From positions 402,426-466,425 of the forward strand of contig NZ_QCXQ01000002.1 in assembly GCF_003124125.1 (NCBI RefSeq): 64,000 nt of DNA, in the 5' to 3' direction. The notes below the pieces were generated by a model, which was given only the letters and a program-made list of their open reading frames with translations, did not search any database and was not told where the DNA came from. A program made the position numbers and the translations under genes. Positions 43,961 to 52,578 of this stretch are shown one piece after another. Source of the stretch: Levilactobacillus bambusae. GTDB taxonomy: Bacteria > Bacillota > Bacilli > Lactobacillales > Lactobacillaceae. The first letter of the stretch is position 1; each line of letters starts with the position of its first letter.

Positions 43961-45955
43961 TTATTTTGTTGTCACCGAACCAACCGTTTGGTCCTGAGTC
44001 ACATCACCGTCGATGTCTAAGTGCAAATCGCTAACTTGGTCCATGTTAGTAACGACAACTTCCACCGTCGTCTGTTTACCAGCTGATTTAACCTGATCTA
44101 AATCCATGGTTGCCAGAACGTCGCCGTGATGAACTTGGTCATTTGCCTTCACTTGAACGTCGAACGGCTTGCCGTTTAATTCAACGGTGTCCAACCCCAT
44201 GTGAACTAAAACTTCTAACCCTGAGTCGGTCTTTAAACCAATAGCGTGCTTCGTTGGGAAGACAACCGTCACCGTTCCATCGATTGGCGAAACAATGGTG
44301 TTGTCGCTGGGTTCAATCGCAAACCCGTCCCCGATCATCTTTTGGGCAAAGGTGTCGTCAGCAACATCCGTGATATTAACGAACTGGCCGTTAGCGACAC
44401 TATGCAAGTCGGTCGTGACCGCTGGCTTTTCCCCGATTGCTTCGGCATCCAGCTTTTCGTCTTCCTTAGCTGGATTATCCGTTGAGATGGTTAAGTCAGA
44501 CAATGGAACCCCGGCATTATACAGTTTTGCGAGGGCTTCATCTACGAACTGGACGTCAGTTCCGATAATAACCTGCAAGTTGGTCTTATCCACCGTGTTA
44601 ACACCGGCAACCCCAGCCTTTTTCAGGGCCTTTTCGTTAATCTTGCCCGTATCCTTTAACTGGAGGCGTAACCGTGTGGCACAGCTATCAACTAACGAAA
44701 TATTATCCTTACCACCAATGGCAATGTAAATCTTCTTCGCCTTGGTCATATACTTATCGTCATTCTCACTGTTCTGCAGTTCAATGGCCCCATCGCCATC
44801 GTCTGCCTCTACCGGTTCGCGCCCCGGCGTCATTAAGTTGAATTTCTTAATCGCAAAGTCAAACCCAAAGTAGTAAATCGCAGCCATGACTAATCCCTGA
44901 ACGAGCAGCATATAGGGCTTATCGGCTAACGGTAAGTGGAAACTTAACACGTAATCGACTAGACCAGCTGAGAAGGCAAACCCGGCGATCCAGTGCATGG
45001 CAGCGGCAAACGCCATTGATAAACCGGTAAAGATGGCGTGAAGCAAGTAGAGCGGCCATGCGACAAACATAAAGGAGAACTCAAGGGGTTCCGTAACCCC
45101 CGTAAAGAATGATGCAACTCCGGCCCCTAACATGAGGGAAGCCGTTTCCTTTTTCCGTTCTGGAAGTGCGTTTTTGTAAATTGCGTAAGCCCCAGCTGGC
45201 AGCCCAAACATCATAATTGGGTAGAAGCCGGCTTGGTACATCCCGGTAACCCCCTTCGTTCCGTGACCGGACCAGAAGTTACCAATATCGTTAATTCCCG
45301 CCACATTGAACCAGAAGACCGAGTTTAAGGCTTGGTGCAGCCCGGTTGGAATTAATAACCGGTTAAAGAAGCCGTATAAGCCAGCTCCAAGGGCCCCTAA
45401 CCCAACCATAAACTTACCAAAGGCAACTAAGGCTTCGTATACGGGTGGCCATGCAAAGAGGAGGATCGCGGATAATGCGAGCATCACGATCGATGCCAGA
45501 ATTGGCACTAAGCGTTTGCCACTGAAAAAGGACAGTGCCATCGGCAGCTTAACTTCGTGGAATTTGTTATATAATCCCGCCGCGATCAGACCGGCAATAA
45601 TACCGATTAAGACGTTGGACTTAATGGCAGTGAACGCTGGATCTACGTTGGCAACCGTAGTGTGGTAATAGGTCGCAACCTGCACGGGATCCAAGACAAA
45701 CATAGGAACCAGTAAGGCAACCAGCCCTGCTAACGCTGCGGCACCAGATTTATCCACAGACATTCCGAGAGCTAGCCCAACGGCAAATAAAGTGGGTAAA
45801 TTACCTAGAATGGCATTGGCTCCCGCTTGTAAGAAGAGCGCAAACGCCCAGGTTGATGGTAATGCATGCCCGATCCCCATTAATAGTGCCGCTGCTGGCA
45901 AGGTTGCAACAGGCAGCATCAATGACCGACCCATACGCTGTAAGTATGTTTTCAT
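43961..45955 (-). CDS. nagE: PTS EIICBA, N-acetylglucosamine/glucose family
   Basis: A 664-aa sugar PTS permease with all three domains. EIIC (about 1-370, ten or so helices) has FFNRLLIPTGLHQALN and GMYQAGFYPIMMFGLPAGAYAIY, closer to NagE than to PtsG, and TEPLEFSFMFVAWPLYLLH. EIIB (about 410-490) carries the phospho-Cys in SLVDSCATRLRLQLKD. EIIA (about 520-664) has the phospho-His in EVLVHMGLDTVELNG. It imports and phosphorylates N-acetylglucosamine or glucose. Operator-like TGGTATA sites upstream support a NagR-type regulator. An RBS (TAGGAGG) precedes the ATG. Confidence 0.88.
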   Translation of the reverse strand: MKTYLQRMGRSLMLPVATLPAAALLMGIGHALPSTWAFALFLQAGANAILGNLPTLFAVGLALGMSVDKSGAAALAGLVALLVPMFVLDPVQVATYYHTTVANVDPAFTAIKSNVLIGIIAGLIAAGLYNKFHEVKLPMALSFFSGKRLVPILASIVMLALSAILLFAWPPVYEALVAFGKFMVGLGALGAGLYGFFNRLLIPTGLHQALNSVFWFNVAGINDIGNFWSGHGTKGVTGMYQAGFYPIMMFGLPAGAYAIYKNALPERKKETASLMLGAGVASFFTGVTEPLEFSFMFVAWPLYLLHAIFTGLSMAFAAAMHWIAGFAFSAGLVDYVLSFHLPLADKPYMLLVQGLVMAAIYYFGFDFAIKKFNLMTPGREPVEADDGDGAIELQNSENDDKYMTKAKKIYIAIGGKDNISLVDSCATRLRLQLKDTGKINEKALKKAGVAGVNTVDKTNLQVIIGTDVQFVDEALAKLYNAGVPLSDLTISTDNPAKEDEKLDAEAIGEKPAVTTDLHSVANGQFVNITDVADDTFAQKMIGDGFAIEPSDNTIVSPIDGTVTVVFPTKHAIGLKTDSGLEVLVHMGLDTVELNGKPFDVQVKANDQVHHGDVLATMDLDQVKSAGKQTTVEVVVTNMDQVSDLHLDIDGDVTQDQTVGSVTTK

Positions 45956-46039
45956 TATGTGTTCCTCCTAAGTATAGAGTAAGGTAGATTAATCATTCGA
46001 TCCGCTGACGGTGACCAAGCAAACGTCCGTAATAAAATA

Positions 46040-46115
46040 ATACCAATGTAAATGTTATACCATTAAAGCTAAATGAAAGCTAGGAAAAATATACATTATA
46101 AGGACTATACCAATT
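46040..46115 (-). promoter_or_regulatory. nagE promoter with TGGTATA (NagR/GntR-like) half-sites
   Basis: On the minus strand, TTGGTATAG (46107-46115) lies in the spacer of a promoter with -10 TATAAT (46096-46101). Further down, ATGGTATAAC and ATTGGTATTA (46040-46064) form two more half-sites before the start codon. TGGTATA is the core of dre sites bound by NagR/YvoA-type GntR regulators. No such regulator is in the window. Confidence 0.5.
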
Positions 46116-46214
46116 TAAAATAGCCTATATGAATTCGCTTACAAAAGCTTGGTTGGTTTTGGGGATACTAACGCCGTATCCCCACTCTAGTCCCATTATC
46201 CACTTGTCACGTCA

Positions 46215-46230
46215 TTGGTAGCGCTATCAA
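46215..46230. promoter_or_regulatory. cre-like palindrome upstream of nagE
   Basis: TTGGTAGCGCTATCAA is nearly palindromic and fits the cre consensus apart from one position. It lies 260 bp upstream of nagE and 83 bp after the TetR gene. The rest of the 357-bp gap 45956-46312 is AT-rich and has no gene. Confidence 0.45.
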
Positions 46231-46312
46231 TCCATGCCCCTATTGTAATATGGGCTAGGCCAATATGTCCACCACTTTTTGTATTTTATTCATAATTTCT
46301 TTGACCTAAACC

Positions 46313-46963
46313 TCATTCAAAAGTCTGGGTATACTTAGCTGCTAAACGGGCCAAATCAGCCTCCCGAGCCGTTAAATCAATTTGAGACCGGTACCGTTCC
46401 CGCACCAAAGAGTTAATTTGGTACTGAAAGAGGTCGTGAATGGCCTTAAGCGGTGTCAAGCCGTGGCCAAGTAAATACTGTGGCGTTAGTTGAGGCATCA
46501 TGGCTTGATCCGAAAGGACAATCAGGTCCGGGTTTATATCGTTAAAAACTCCCAAGCGCTGGCCCGCCAATAGATATTGACGAACTTCGGCAACCCAGGC
46601 GGTTTCGGCCTGCTTTAGCTGCTCTGCGAGCTCTGGGTAGTCAGCTTGCAAATCCGCGATAAATACGGGTGAACTTGAGGTATTCAGCAGCAGATTATCC
46701 ACCACGTAATCCAGAAACTCACCAATAATCTCCGAAGCCGTGCCAATTTCATAGGCCTTGGTTAAGCGACTAATGTACGTGAGATAACGGGCTACAACCG
46801 CCTCAACCACAGCAGTCTTTGACGAAAAATACAGGTAGAGTTTCCCCCGGCTGACGCCCATAATCTTTGCGATTTGATCCATCTTTAAGCTATGAAATCC
46901 ATGTACCACCATATACTCATTAATTTTCGCCGTCATTTCTGCCCGACGCGCTGCTTCGTCCAT
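46313..46963 (-). CDS. TetR-family repressor
   Basis: A 216-aa regulator. The N-terminal helix-turn-helix (about 10-55) reads INEYMVVHGFHSLKMDQIAKIMGVSRGKLYLYFSSKTAVVEAVV, typical TetR. The C-terminal helical ligand domain is unassigned. It is divergent from the NAD-dependent reductase gene at 47091, with an inverted repeat between (47012-47044), so it probably represses that gene and itself. An RBS (AAGGAGC) precedes the ATG. Confidence 0.9.
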   Translation of the reverse strand: MDEAARRAEMTAKINEYMVVHGFHSLKMDQIAKIMGVSRGKLYLYFSSKTAVVEAVVARYLTYISRLTKAYEIGTASEIIGEFLDYVVDNLLLNTSSSPVFIADLQADYPELAEQLKQAETAWVAEVRQYLLAGQRLGVFNDINPDLIVLSDQAMMPQLTPQYLLGHGLTPLKAIHDLFQYQINSLVRERYRSQIDLTAREADLARLAAKYTQTFE

Positions 46964-47011
46964 TCGCTTGTCGCTCCTTACTTAAATTCCGTTTATTATA
47001 GCATGTTTTAC

Positions 47012-47044
47012 TTTTTGAACAAAATTCGTTTACTTTGTTCAAAA
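47012..47044. promoter_or_regulatory. TetR operator
   Basis: TTTTTGAACAAA (47012-47023) and TTTGTTCAAAA (47034-47044) form an inverted repeat with 11-bp arms separated by 10 bp, between the divergent TetR and reductase genes. Confidence 0.7.
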
Positions 47045-47090
47045 CACGTGTTATTCTGATGCCACAATCAAACGAGGAGGACTGACACAC

Positions 47091-48122
47091 ATGACACAAA
47101 CGGTTTTAGTCACGGGAGCCAGCGGATTTGTCGCCAGCTGGACCCTTTTAAAATTATTGCAACAGGGGTATGAGGTTCGGGGAACCGTCCGGACCAGTAA
47201 AAAGGGCGACCTCGTCCGATCAGAATTGACCGATCGGATTGGAGCCGACTTGACCCAGCACCTTACCTTTTACGAAGCCGAGTTAACCGATTCTAAGGGG
47301 TGGGACGCCGCCATGGCCGGTGTCGATACCGTCTTGCATATTGCCTCCCCCTTAGGAGCTGATAATCCGAACGATGAGGCCGCCATGATCCGCCCCGCCG
47401 TTGATGGTGTCAACAACGTGTTTCAGGCTGCCACTGACGCCCATGTTAGCCGGATCATCATGACTTCATCCCTTGCCGCCGCAACTCCACCAAGTCAGGA
47501 TTCAAACCCGATCGTTGATGAACATTACTGGTCCAGTCGGGATAATCCCGAATTAAACGCCTACCGAAAGTCTAAATTATTAGCTGAATCGGCCGCCTGG
47601 AACTTTGTGGCCCACCACGAAGATGCGCCCGCTCTAACCACCATTTTACCGGGTGCCATCTTTGGTCCCGCCATGACGAAACGCAATACGGGGTCCGATC
47701 AGTTTATCGCCCAACTAATGAATAATCGAATTGGGAATCCGCCAATTGGATTTGAAATCGTTGACGTTCGCGACCTTGCTGATCTCCACATTGCGGCCAT
47801 GCAGTCTGACCAGGCAAAGGGGCAACGCTACGTTGCGGCTAACGATTACCTCACGGCCACCGAAATTTCCCGAATTCTCAAGACCGACTTAGGCAGTGCC
47901 TGCCCCCATGTATCGCTGCGTACAATCCCTGGTGGCGTGCTTAAACTAGGGGCCCGGTTCATTGCTCCACTCCGTGCGCTCACCCCAATGATTGGCCGCC
48001 AGTTCCGTTACACGCATAAAAAAGCGGTGGATCAATTAGATTGGCACCCCCGCTCCGGCCGGCAAACCGTCGATGATACCGCGAAAAGCCTGTTGAAGTT
48101 AGGTGTGTTTCAGAAGTCATAA
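47091..48122 (+). CDS. NAD(P)-dependent aldehyde/flavonol-type reductase
   Basis: A 343-aa extended SDR of the dihydroflavonol reductase/cinnamoyl-CoA reductase-like group. The cofactor motif is VTGASGFVASW (residues 6-16), with an Arg-rich end of the second strand (GTVRTSKKGD), which suggests NADPH. The active-site YxxxK is in LNAYRKSKLLAE (about residue 162), and the Ser in MTSSLAA. It probably reduces aldehydes or 2-oxo compounds. Controlled by the divergent TetR gene. An RBS (GAGGAGG) precedes the ATG. It is followed by repeat A copy 5. Confidence 0.88.
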   Translation: MTQTVLVTGASGFVASWTLLKLLQQGYEVRGTVRTSKKGDLVRSELTDRIGADLTQHLTFYEAELTDSKGWDAAMAGVDTVLHIASPLGADNPNDEAAMIRPAVDGVNNVFQAATDAHVSRIIMTSSLAAATPPSQDSNPIVDEHYWSSRDNPELNAYRKSKLLAESAAWNFVAHHEDAPALTTILPGAIFGPAMTKRNTGSDQFIAQLMNNRIGNPPIGFEIVDVRDLADLHIAAMQSDQAKGQRYVAANDYLTATEISRILKTDLGSACPHVSLRTIPGGVLKLGARFIAPLRALTPMIGRQFRYTHKKAVDQLDWHPRSGRQTVDDTAKSLLKLGVFQKS

Positions 48123-48127
48123 AAAAT

Positions 48128-48345
48128 AGGACCGGGACATAGGACGTTCAGGCCATGCAAAATAACGGTGATGACCGGGTTCGATTGTCTTTTTGATCGA
48201 ATTTGGTCATCACCGTTATTTTAGTTGAGGTTTAGCTGTGGTCGGGTGCCACTTCATCCTGCAATTAACTATGGCAGCGAATAATGTCTCACACCCAGTA
48301 TTTCTTAAGCAAAGCAGACCTAATGTCTTATGCCCAATTCTCTTC
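48128..48345 (+). repeat. Hairpin A (copy) plus degraded unit U
   Basis: GGACGTTCAGGCCATGCAAAATA leads to arms AACGGTGATGACC/GGTCATCACCGTT with the core GTTCGATT...GATCGAATT, then TATTTTAGTTG. From 48240 a decayed unit U follows: GTCGGGTGCCACTTCATCCTG, AATAATG and CCCAGTATTT remain, but its 3' end is lost. It lies between convergent reductase and membrane protein genes. Confidence 0.7.
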
Positions 48346-48351
48346 ACCATT

Positions 48352-48648
48352 CTATTTAAAAATAAAAAATTCCATTAATAGAATGATCAGTACGAGCAGC
48401 GTTACCGCTAGCAATATCCCGAAAATGAGGCTTACCCCAATGCTTAACCGATGCCGAACCAGCCAAACACTGATGTAATCTGCTTCATAAGCCGCAAGAA
48501 AGATCAGCAGCCAGGTTGGCCACCGGGACTTGGTTGCGACCGTAATTCCAACGCTAACCACCGTTATTAACCCGGCGATTATGGGCGCCCACTGGTAATG
48601 CCGTGGCGAAAAGGACGTGGCTAGTTGCTGCTTCCAACTTCCGGGCAT
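48352..48648 (-). CDS. Small membrane protein
   Basis: A 98-aa protein with three hydrophobic segments (about 20-37, 44-58 and 68-96) and no family that I recognise. Its ATG overlaps the stop of the ketopantoate reductase-like gene (TAATG), so it is translationally coupled. No RBS of its own is needed. The function is unknown; a link to the reductase is only by position. Confidence 0.6.
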   Translation of the reverse strand: MPGSWKQQLATSFSPRHYQWAPIIAGLITVVSVGITVATKSRWPTWLLIFLAAYEADYISVWLVRHRLSIGVSLIFGILLAVTLLVLIILLMEFFIFK

Positions 48649-49586
48649 TAATGGTTACCCTGAACGAGTTGTTCCATCGCGTGGATTTCCTGGGTGATCA
48701 ATCGGTTTACCATCGTTGGAATATGCCGGGATTCTCCCTGCCGCGCGACGTACCCGTTCAAATAATCAATTTCCGTTGGCCGTTTGCTCAGCATATCCTG
48801 ATGCATGGACGGGTAATGGGTCCCGTTGGCCTCATCCGGTAGCTGGGCGAGAATCAGGTTGCGCGTTTTCGTCACGTCAAATGGAACGTGCATAGCGTCT
48901 GCCACCTGCTGAAACTCAGCCAGAATTTCATCCATCATGGCTGAAAACGTTGTCGTTTTACCGAGGTTGCCGATATTGCAGTTTAATAGCGTGCAAAGTG
49001 GGTTTAAAACGGCATTCAACGCCGCTTTGCGCCAAATCGCTTCAATCGCATCATCGGTCAACGTCACGTTAAGGCCGGCACTGTTCATTACTTCCACGAT
49101 TTGATCAACCTGATTTGCCTTCCCCGTTTCAACCGCCTGCATTTGAACGATTCCTTCACCACCATAACTAATGTATCCGGCGCTATCGAGCCCCGCTGAC
49201 CACGTGGTAACCCCCGCAATGATGTTTTCCTTTGGGACGTATTTTTCAATCGTTTCAACGTTCCCGATCCCATTTGCCAGGGTAAGTACCATGGTGTCGT
49301 CGTGCAGAATGGGTTTAATATCCGTGAGCATGGCATCAAGCTGCATGGCCTTCGTAAACATAATCACTAGGTCAAAATGTTCGCTAGGGTCAACTTGAGC
49401 GGGCTGAACCGCAACGATTTGATCGACGTGTTCCGTCCCCGAGACGTTAACAATCAGTCCACGGGTATTAATCGCTTTAAGGTTCGCTTCCCACCGGTCA
49501 ATTAAAATCACCTCTTGATTATCATGGCTCAACATATCACCAAACCGGCCGCCCATGGCACCGGCACCTGCAATTGCAATCCTCAA
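48648..49586 (-). CDS. 2-dehydropantoate 2-reductase family protein
   Basis: A 312-aa NADPH-dependent ketopantoate reductase (ApbA/PanE) family enzyme. Rossmann motif IAIAGAGAMGGRFGDML (residues 3-19). Catalytic Lys in MFTKAMQL (about 75) and second Lys in EAIWRKAALNAVLNPLCTLL (about 180), Glu near the C-terminal SMHQDMLSKRPTEIDYLNG. It may act in pantothenate synthesis or on other 2-keto acids; no pan genes are near. The start is TTG 8 nt after AAGGAG; two alternative starts (GTG 49595, TTG 49592) lie too close to the RBS. Confidence 0.85.
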   Translation of the reverse strand: MRIAIAGAGAMGGRFGDMLSHDNQEVILIDRWEANLKAINTRGLIVNVSGTEHVDQIVAVQPAQVDPSEHFDLVIMFTKAMQLDAMLTDIKPILHDDTMVLTLANGIGNVETIEKYVPKENIIAGVTTWSAGLDSAGYISYGGEGIVQMQAVETGKANQVDQIVEVMNSAGLNVTLTDDAIEAIWRKAALNAVLNPLCTLLNCNIGNLGKTTTFSAMMDEILAEFQQVADAMHVPFDVTKTRNLILAQLPDEANGTHYPSMHQDMLSKRPTEIDYLNGYVARQGESRHIPTMVNRLITQEIHAMEQLVQGNH

Positions 49587-49628
49587 TTTCAACACTCCTT
49601 TAATCCTGTTTTAACGTTTATATCATGG

Positions 49629-50114
49629 CTATAGCTTCGGAACTTCCATTACTCGAACGGGATGGTCAAGCGCCTGCATCACCATTATGAGACTGGTAAA
49701 GGACAGGACAATCAGTGAGTCTTCACTAATCGGCAGCATGATGTCATCATCCTGGTCCAACAACCGGTCTAAAACCACGTGCACCTGTTGATCCACGTCC
49801 TGTTTAACTCCAAACAGCGTGGCGGGTTTGCCCAACAGATCCTGCTTGACGTCTAAACTTGCGGGTTCAAGGGTGGGAACATCCAAATGACGCCCCAACC
49901 GGTCTAGATTTAACGCCCGGTCACCCGCTGATAATAGCAGGTAAAATTCTGGTGTTCCGTGCACCCGCAACAGTTCAAGGTTGACCAAGGGATGGGTAAA
50001 CAGCGGGTCATCAGCCGATCCATTGGCCAACCAATTCACGTGATCCATTCGATCATACTTCAAATTAATCTCATCTAAAAATTCTAAAATTTCAGACCTT
50101 TCGTTGACTGACAT
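49629..50114 (-). CDS. YbaK/EbsC-type aminoacyl-tRNA deacylase (ProX-like)
   Basis: A 161-aa protein resembling stand-alone prolyl-tRNA editing domains. LKYDRMDHVNWL near the N-terminus, YLLLSAGDRALNLDRLGRHL in the middle and LLGKPATLFGVKQDVDQQVHVVLDRLL near the C-terminus follow the family layout. It would hydrolyse mischarged tRNA such as Ala- or Cys-tRNA(Pro). The start is an ATG behind AAAGGGG; a longer frame without RBS is ignored. It is 42 bp upstream of the reductase gene and may be co-transcribed. Confidence 0.6.
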   Translation of the reverse strand: MSVNERSEILEFLDEINLKYDRMDHVNWLANGSADDPLFTHPLVNLELLRVHGTPEFYLLLSAGDRALNLDRLGRHLDVPTLEPASLDVKQDLLGKPATLFGVKQDVDQQVHVVLDRLLDQDDDIMLPISEDSLIVLSFTSLIMVMQALDHPVRVMEVPKL

Positions 50115-50185
50115 GGGCGGAACCCCTTTCACGTTTTCTTTAAGGTTACCGTACCCTAATTTGAACGTCAATGCGAGTACTTGGC

Positions 50186-50237
50186 TTGACAGTAGCCGCA
50201 CAATGAATTAGGCTACTTGTAACTTTTAAAGTTACAA
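50186..50237 (+). promoter_or_regulatory. Promoter and operator of the Rrf2-NmrA pair
   Basis: -35 TTGACA (50186-50191) and -10 TAGGCT (50209-50214) with a 17-bp spacer. A perfect palindrome follows at 50217-50237: TTGTAACTTT and AAAGTTACAA around one T, at the transcription start. It is the likely binding site of the Rrf2 regulator. Confidence 0.75.
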
Positions 50238-50245
50238 AAAGGGAG

Positions 50246-50689
50246 ATGATGACCATTCGTTCATCTACTAAACTTAGCGATGCCATTCACTTACTCGCCT
50301 ATATCCGCTACTTTAAGGGGGATGATTTATCGAGTGAAGCCATTGCTAAAAGCATCGAAACCTCACCGGTCGTAGTCCGCCGCCTCATGAGCCAGTTAAG
50401 CCATGCCGGCCTGTTAATCACCACCAGGGGGAAAGCCCAACCGGAGCTGACCATTCCAGAAGATCAGCTCACTTTACTGGCCATTCAGCAGGCGGTGGAC
50501 CCCCACCCCATACTAACGGTCGATCGAAAGACGAACCCAAAATGTCCAGTCGGTGGTCACATCCAAACGATTTTAACTGACCACTACCAAGAAGTGGAGG
50601 CGGCCGCTAAGAAACAGATGGCCGCCATTACCTTAGCCGACATTATGACGGACCTACACGAAGCCAATAGAAAGGACGAATTAAAATGA
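50246..50689 (+). CDS. Rrf2-family transcriptional regulator
   Basis: A 147-aa winged-helix Rrf2 protein. The N-terminal part reads KLSDAIHLLAYIRYFKGDDLSSEAIAKSIETSPVVVRRLMSQLSHAGLLIT, with the conserved recognition helix. Only one Cys is left (NPKCPVGG, about residue 92), so it is not the three-Cys Fe-S type but could sense thiol or quinone stress, as YwnA/HypR-like members do. Its stop overlaps the next ATG (ATGA), so it is coupled to the NmrA gene. Two adjacent ATGs are possible starts behind AAAGGGAG. Confidence 0.87.
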   Translation: MMTIRSSTKLSDAIHLLAYIRYFKGDDLSSEAIAKSIETSPVVVRRLMSQLSHAGLLITTRGKAQPELTIPEDQLTLLAIQQAVDPHPILTVDRKTNPKCPVGGHIQTILTDHYQEVEAAAKKQMAAITLADIMTDLHEANRKDELK

Positions 50690-51546
50690 CAATAACAGTT
50701 ACGGGTGCAACCGGACAGTTAGGAACTAAAGTCGTCCATGCCTTAACCAAACTGGTCGGTCCCACCAATTTAAAGCTGGCCGTGCATACCCCCAAAAAGG
50801 CCGAGTCCTTTAGCAAGCAGGGAATGACGGTCGTTTCCGCAGATTATGCCAATTATCAATCACTCGTCACGGCCTTTACCGGTACCGACGTATTGGTCTA
50901 CATCCCTAGCATTACCTACAACGTTTTACAGCGAATCACTGAATTCGAAACGAGTCTAGCTGCGATGAAACAGGCACAGGTGAAAAACTTGGTCTTCGTC
51001 AGTTTCTTTGCGGACCAAGAGTCAAACCCCTTTCAAATGTCAAGCTACTACGCCTACGTCCCCCGGCGACTGGCGGGCACACCCCTTAACTTTGCGATTT
51101 TAAAGAACAGTTTGTATGCCGATCCTTTAGTCCCCTACCTCCCAGAACTCATTGAACGCGAAGGATTAATCTATCCCGTCCAAGATCAAGCCCTATCCTT
51201 TATTACCCGAAACGATAGCGCTGAAGCAATTGCGAAAGTTGCGGTAACACCAGCCTTGCGTAGTAGCGGGCAGCGCTACCTGCTTTCCCAGGGTGAAAAC
51301 TTTACGATGCCTGAATTAGGGGCCTTGATGTCCACGGTTACCGGTCATCACATCGGCTACCATGAAATGACCCTCTCTGAATTTGCCGCAGCTTATGCGG
51401 ATGAGGGTGACGGTGACGAGCTTGCGTCGATGTACCACGCGGGCGCATTAGGGCTCTTAAACGGAATTAGCGACGATTTTGCCATGATTACGGGGCATCA
51501 GCCCGAAACCATGAGCCACTTCTTAACCCAAAATTGGCAAAATTAA
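50686..51546 (+). CDS. NmrA-family NAD(P)H-binding protein (QOR2-like)
   Basis: A 286-aa atypical SDR with the cofactor motif VTGATGQLGTKVV (residues 4-16) and no YxxxK catalytic pair in the usual place. It resembles quinone oxidoreductase 2 (QorB) and NmrA-like redox sensors; segments LVFVSFFADQES and ILKNSLYADPLVPYLP are typical. With its Rrf2 partner it probably responds to electrophile or quinone stress. It is coupled to the regulator by a 4-bp overlap. Confidence 0.85.
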   Translation: MTITVTGATGQLGTKVVHALTKLVGPTNLKLAVHTPKKAESFSKQGMTVVSADYANYQSLVTAFTGTDVLVYIPSITYNVLQRITEFETSLAAMKQAQVKNLVFVSFFADQESNPFQMSSYYAYVPRRLAGTPLNFAILKNSLYADPLVPYLPELIEREGLIYPVQDQALSFITRNDSAEAIAKVAVTPALRSSGQRYLLSQGENFTMPELGALMSTVTGHHIGYHEMTLSEFAAAYADEGDGDELASMYHAGALGLLNGISDDFAMITGHQPETMSHFLTQNWQN

Positions 51547-51627
51547 GCTTGCCCCAGCGCCAGCTAGAGGGACTATAATATCAACATGAACTTACAACTA
51601 TCGAGCTAAAAGAGAAGGTCTGATAAA

Positions 51628-52575
51628 TTGATTTCCTTTGAACACGTCACAAAACAGTACCCCGAACACCTCGCCCTCGACGACCTCAATCTCACCATTC
51701 ACACGGGTGAGCTTTTTGTCCTAGTTGGCCCCAGCGGCAGTGGGAAAACCACCACCCTTAAAATGATTAACCGGTTGATTGACCCTACCTCCGGCACCGT
51801 TAAGATTGGGGATCAAAACGTTACCGACTATAACATTCAGGCGCTGCGGCTGACCATGGGGTACGTTCTTCAAAACATCGCCCTGTTCCCTAACATGACC
51901 ATTCAAGATAACATTGCGATTCAACCCGAAGCGCTCCGGTGGCCCAGAGCCAAACGAATTGAGCGGTCCCGACAGTTACTAACCCAGGTTCACTTAAGTC
52001 CGGATGACTATGCCAACCGGTATCCCCGGGAGCTATCCGGTGGCGAACAGCAGCGGGTTGGGATCGTTCGGGCTCTAGCAACGGAGCCGAAGATCATCTT
52101 AATGGATGAACCCTTTAGCGCCCTAGATCCGATTTCGCGAAAACAATTGCAGGACCTCGTACTTCAGCTCCATCAATCCCTAAACCTCACCATTGTATTT
52201 GTGACCCATGATATGCGGGAAGCCCTCCGCTTAGGGACCCGGGTGGCTGTCATGCGGAACGGCCACATCCAGCAGGTCGGAACCCCAAACGATATTCGCC
52301 AGCACCCCGCAAACGACTTCATTAAGGAATTCTTCATTTCCGCCGAGGATCAGCAGCAAACCCTAACGGTCGATGAGCTCCTTCTCAGTGGTTACGATCG
52401 CCCCGTGGAACCGGACAAACACTACATGCGAATTCCTAAGTCAGCGAGCCTTAATAATCTGGCCCAAACATTAAAGAGTCAGCCCAACGGGGTTATCGTT
52501 ACCCGGAGTGACGGACAAGATATGGTCATTACGACCCAGGATCTCCTGAGTTACATTTCAGAAAGGGGGGTCTAA
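51628..52575 (+). CDS. ABC importer ATPase, OpuCA/EgtV type
   Basis: A 315-aa ATPase of the betaine/choline (OpuA/OpuC/ProV) class. Walker A GPSGSGKTT (residues 34-42), Q-loop VLQNIALFPNMT, signature LSGGEQQRVGIVRAL, Walker B IILMDEPFSALD, H-loop VTHDM. A C-terminal extension (about 240-315) is a single incomplete CBS-like module. The start is TTG behind GAGAAGG. It lies 3 bp before the permease-binding fusion gene, so the two form a complete importer. The substrate may be glycine betaine, carnitine or ergothioneine. Confidence 0.9.
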   Translation: MISFEHVTKQYPEHLALDDLNLTIHTGELFVLVGPSGSGKTTTLKMINRLIDPTSGTVKIGDQNVTDYNIQALRLTMGYVLQNIALFPNMTIQDNIAIQPEALRWPRAKRIERSRQLLTQVHLSPDDYANRYPRELSGGEQQRVGIVRALATEPKIILMDEPFSALDPISRKQLQDLVLQLHQSLNLTIVFVTHDMREALRLGTRVAVMRNGHIQQVGTPNDIRQHPANDFIKEFFISAEDQQQTLTVDELLLSGYDRPVEPDKHYMRIPKSASLNNLAQTLKSQPNGVIVTRSDGQDMVITTQDLLSYISERGV

Positions 52576-52578
52576 CCC

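Noticed and set aside
48284-48478. Plus-strand frame over the small membrane gene
   Set aside because: It is antisense to a translationally coupled gene and starts in a decayed repeat.
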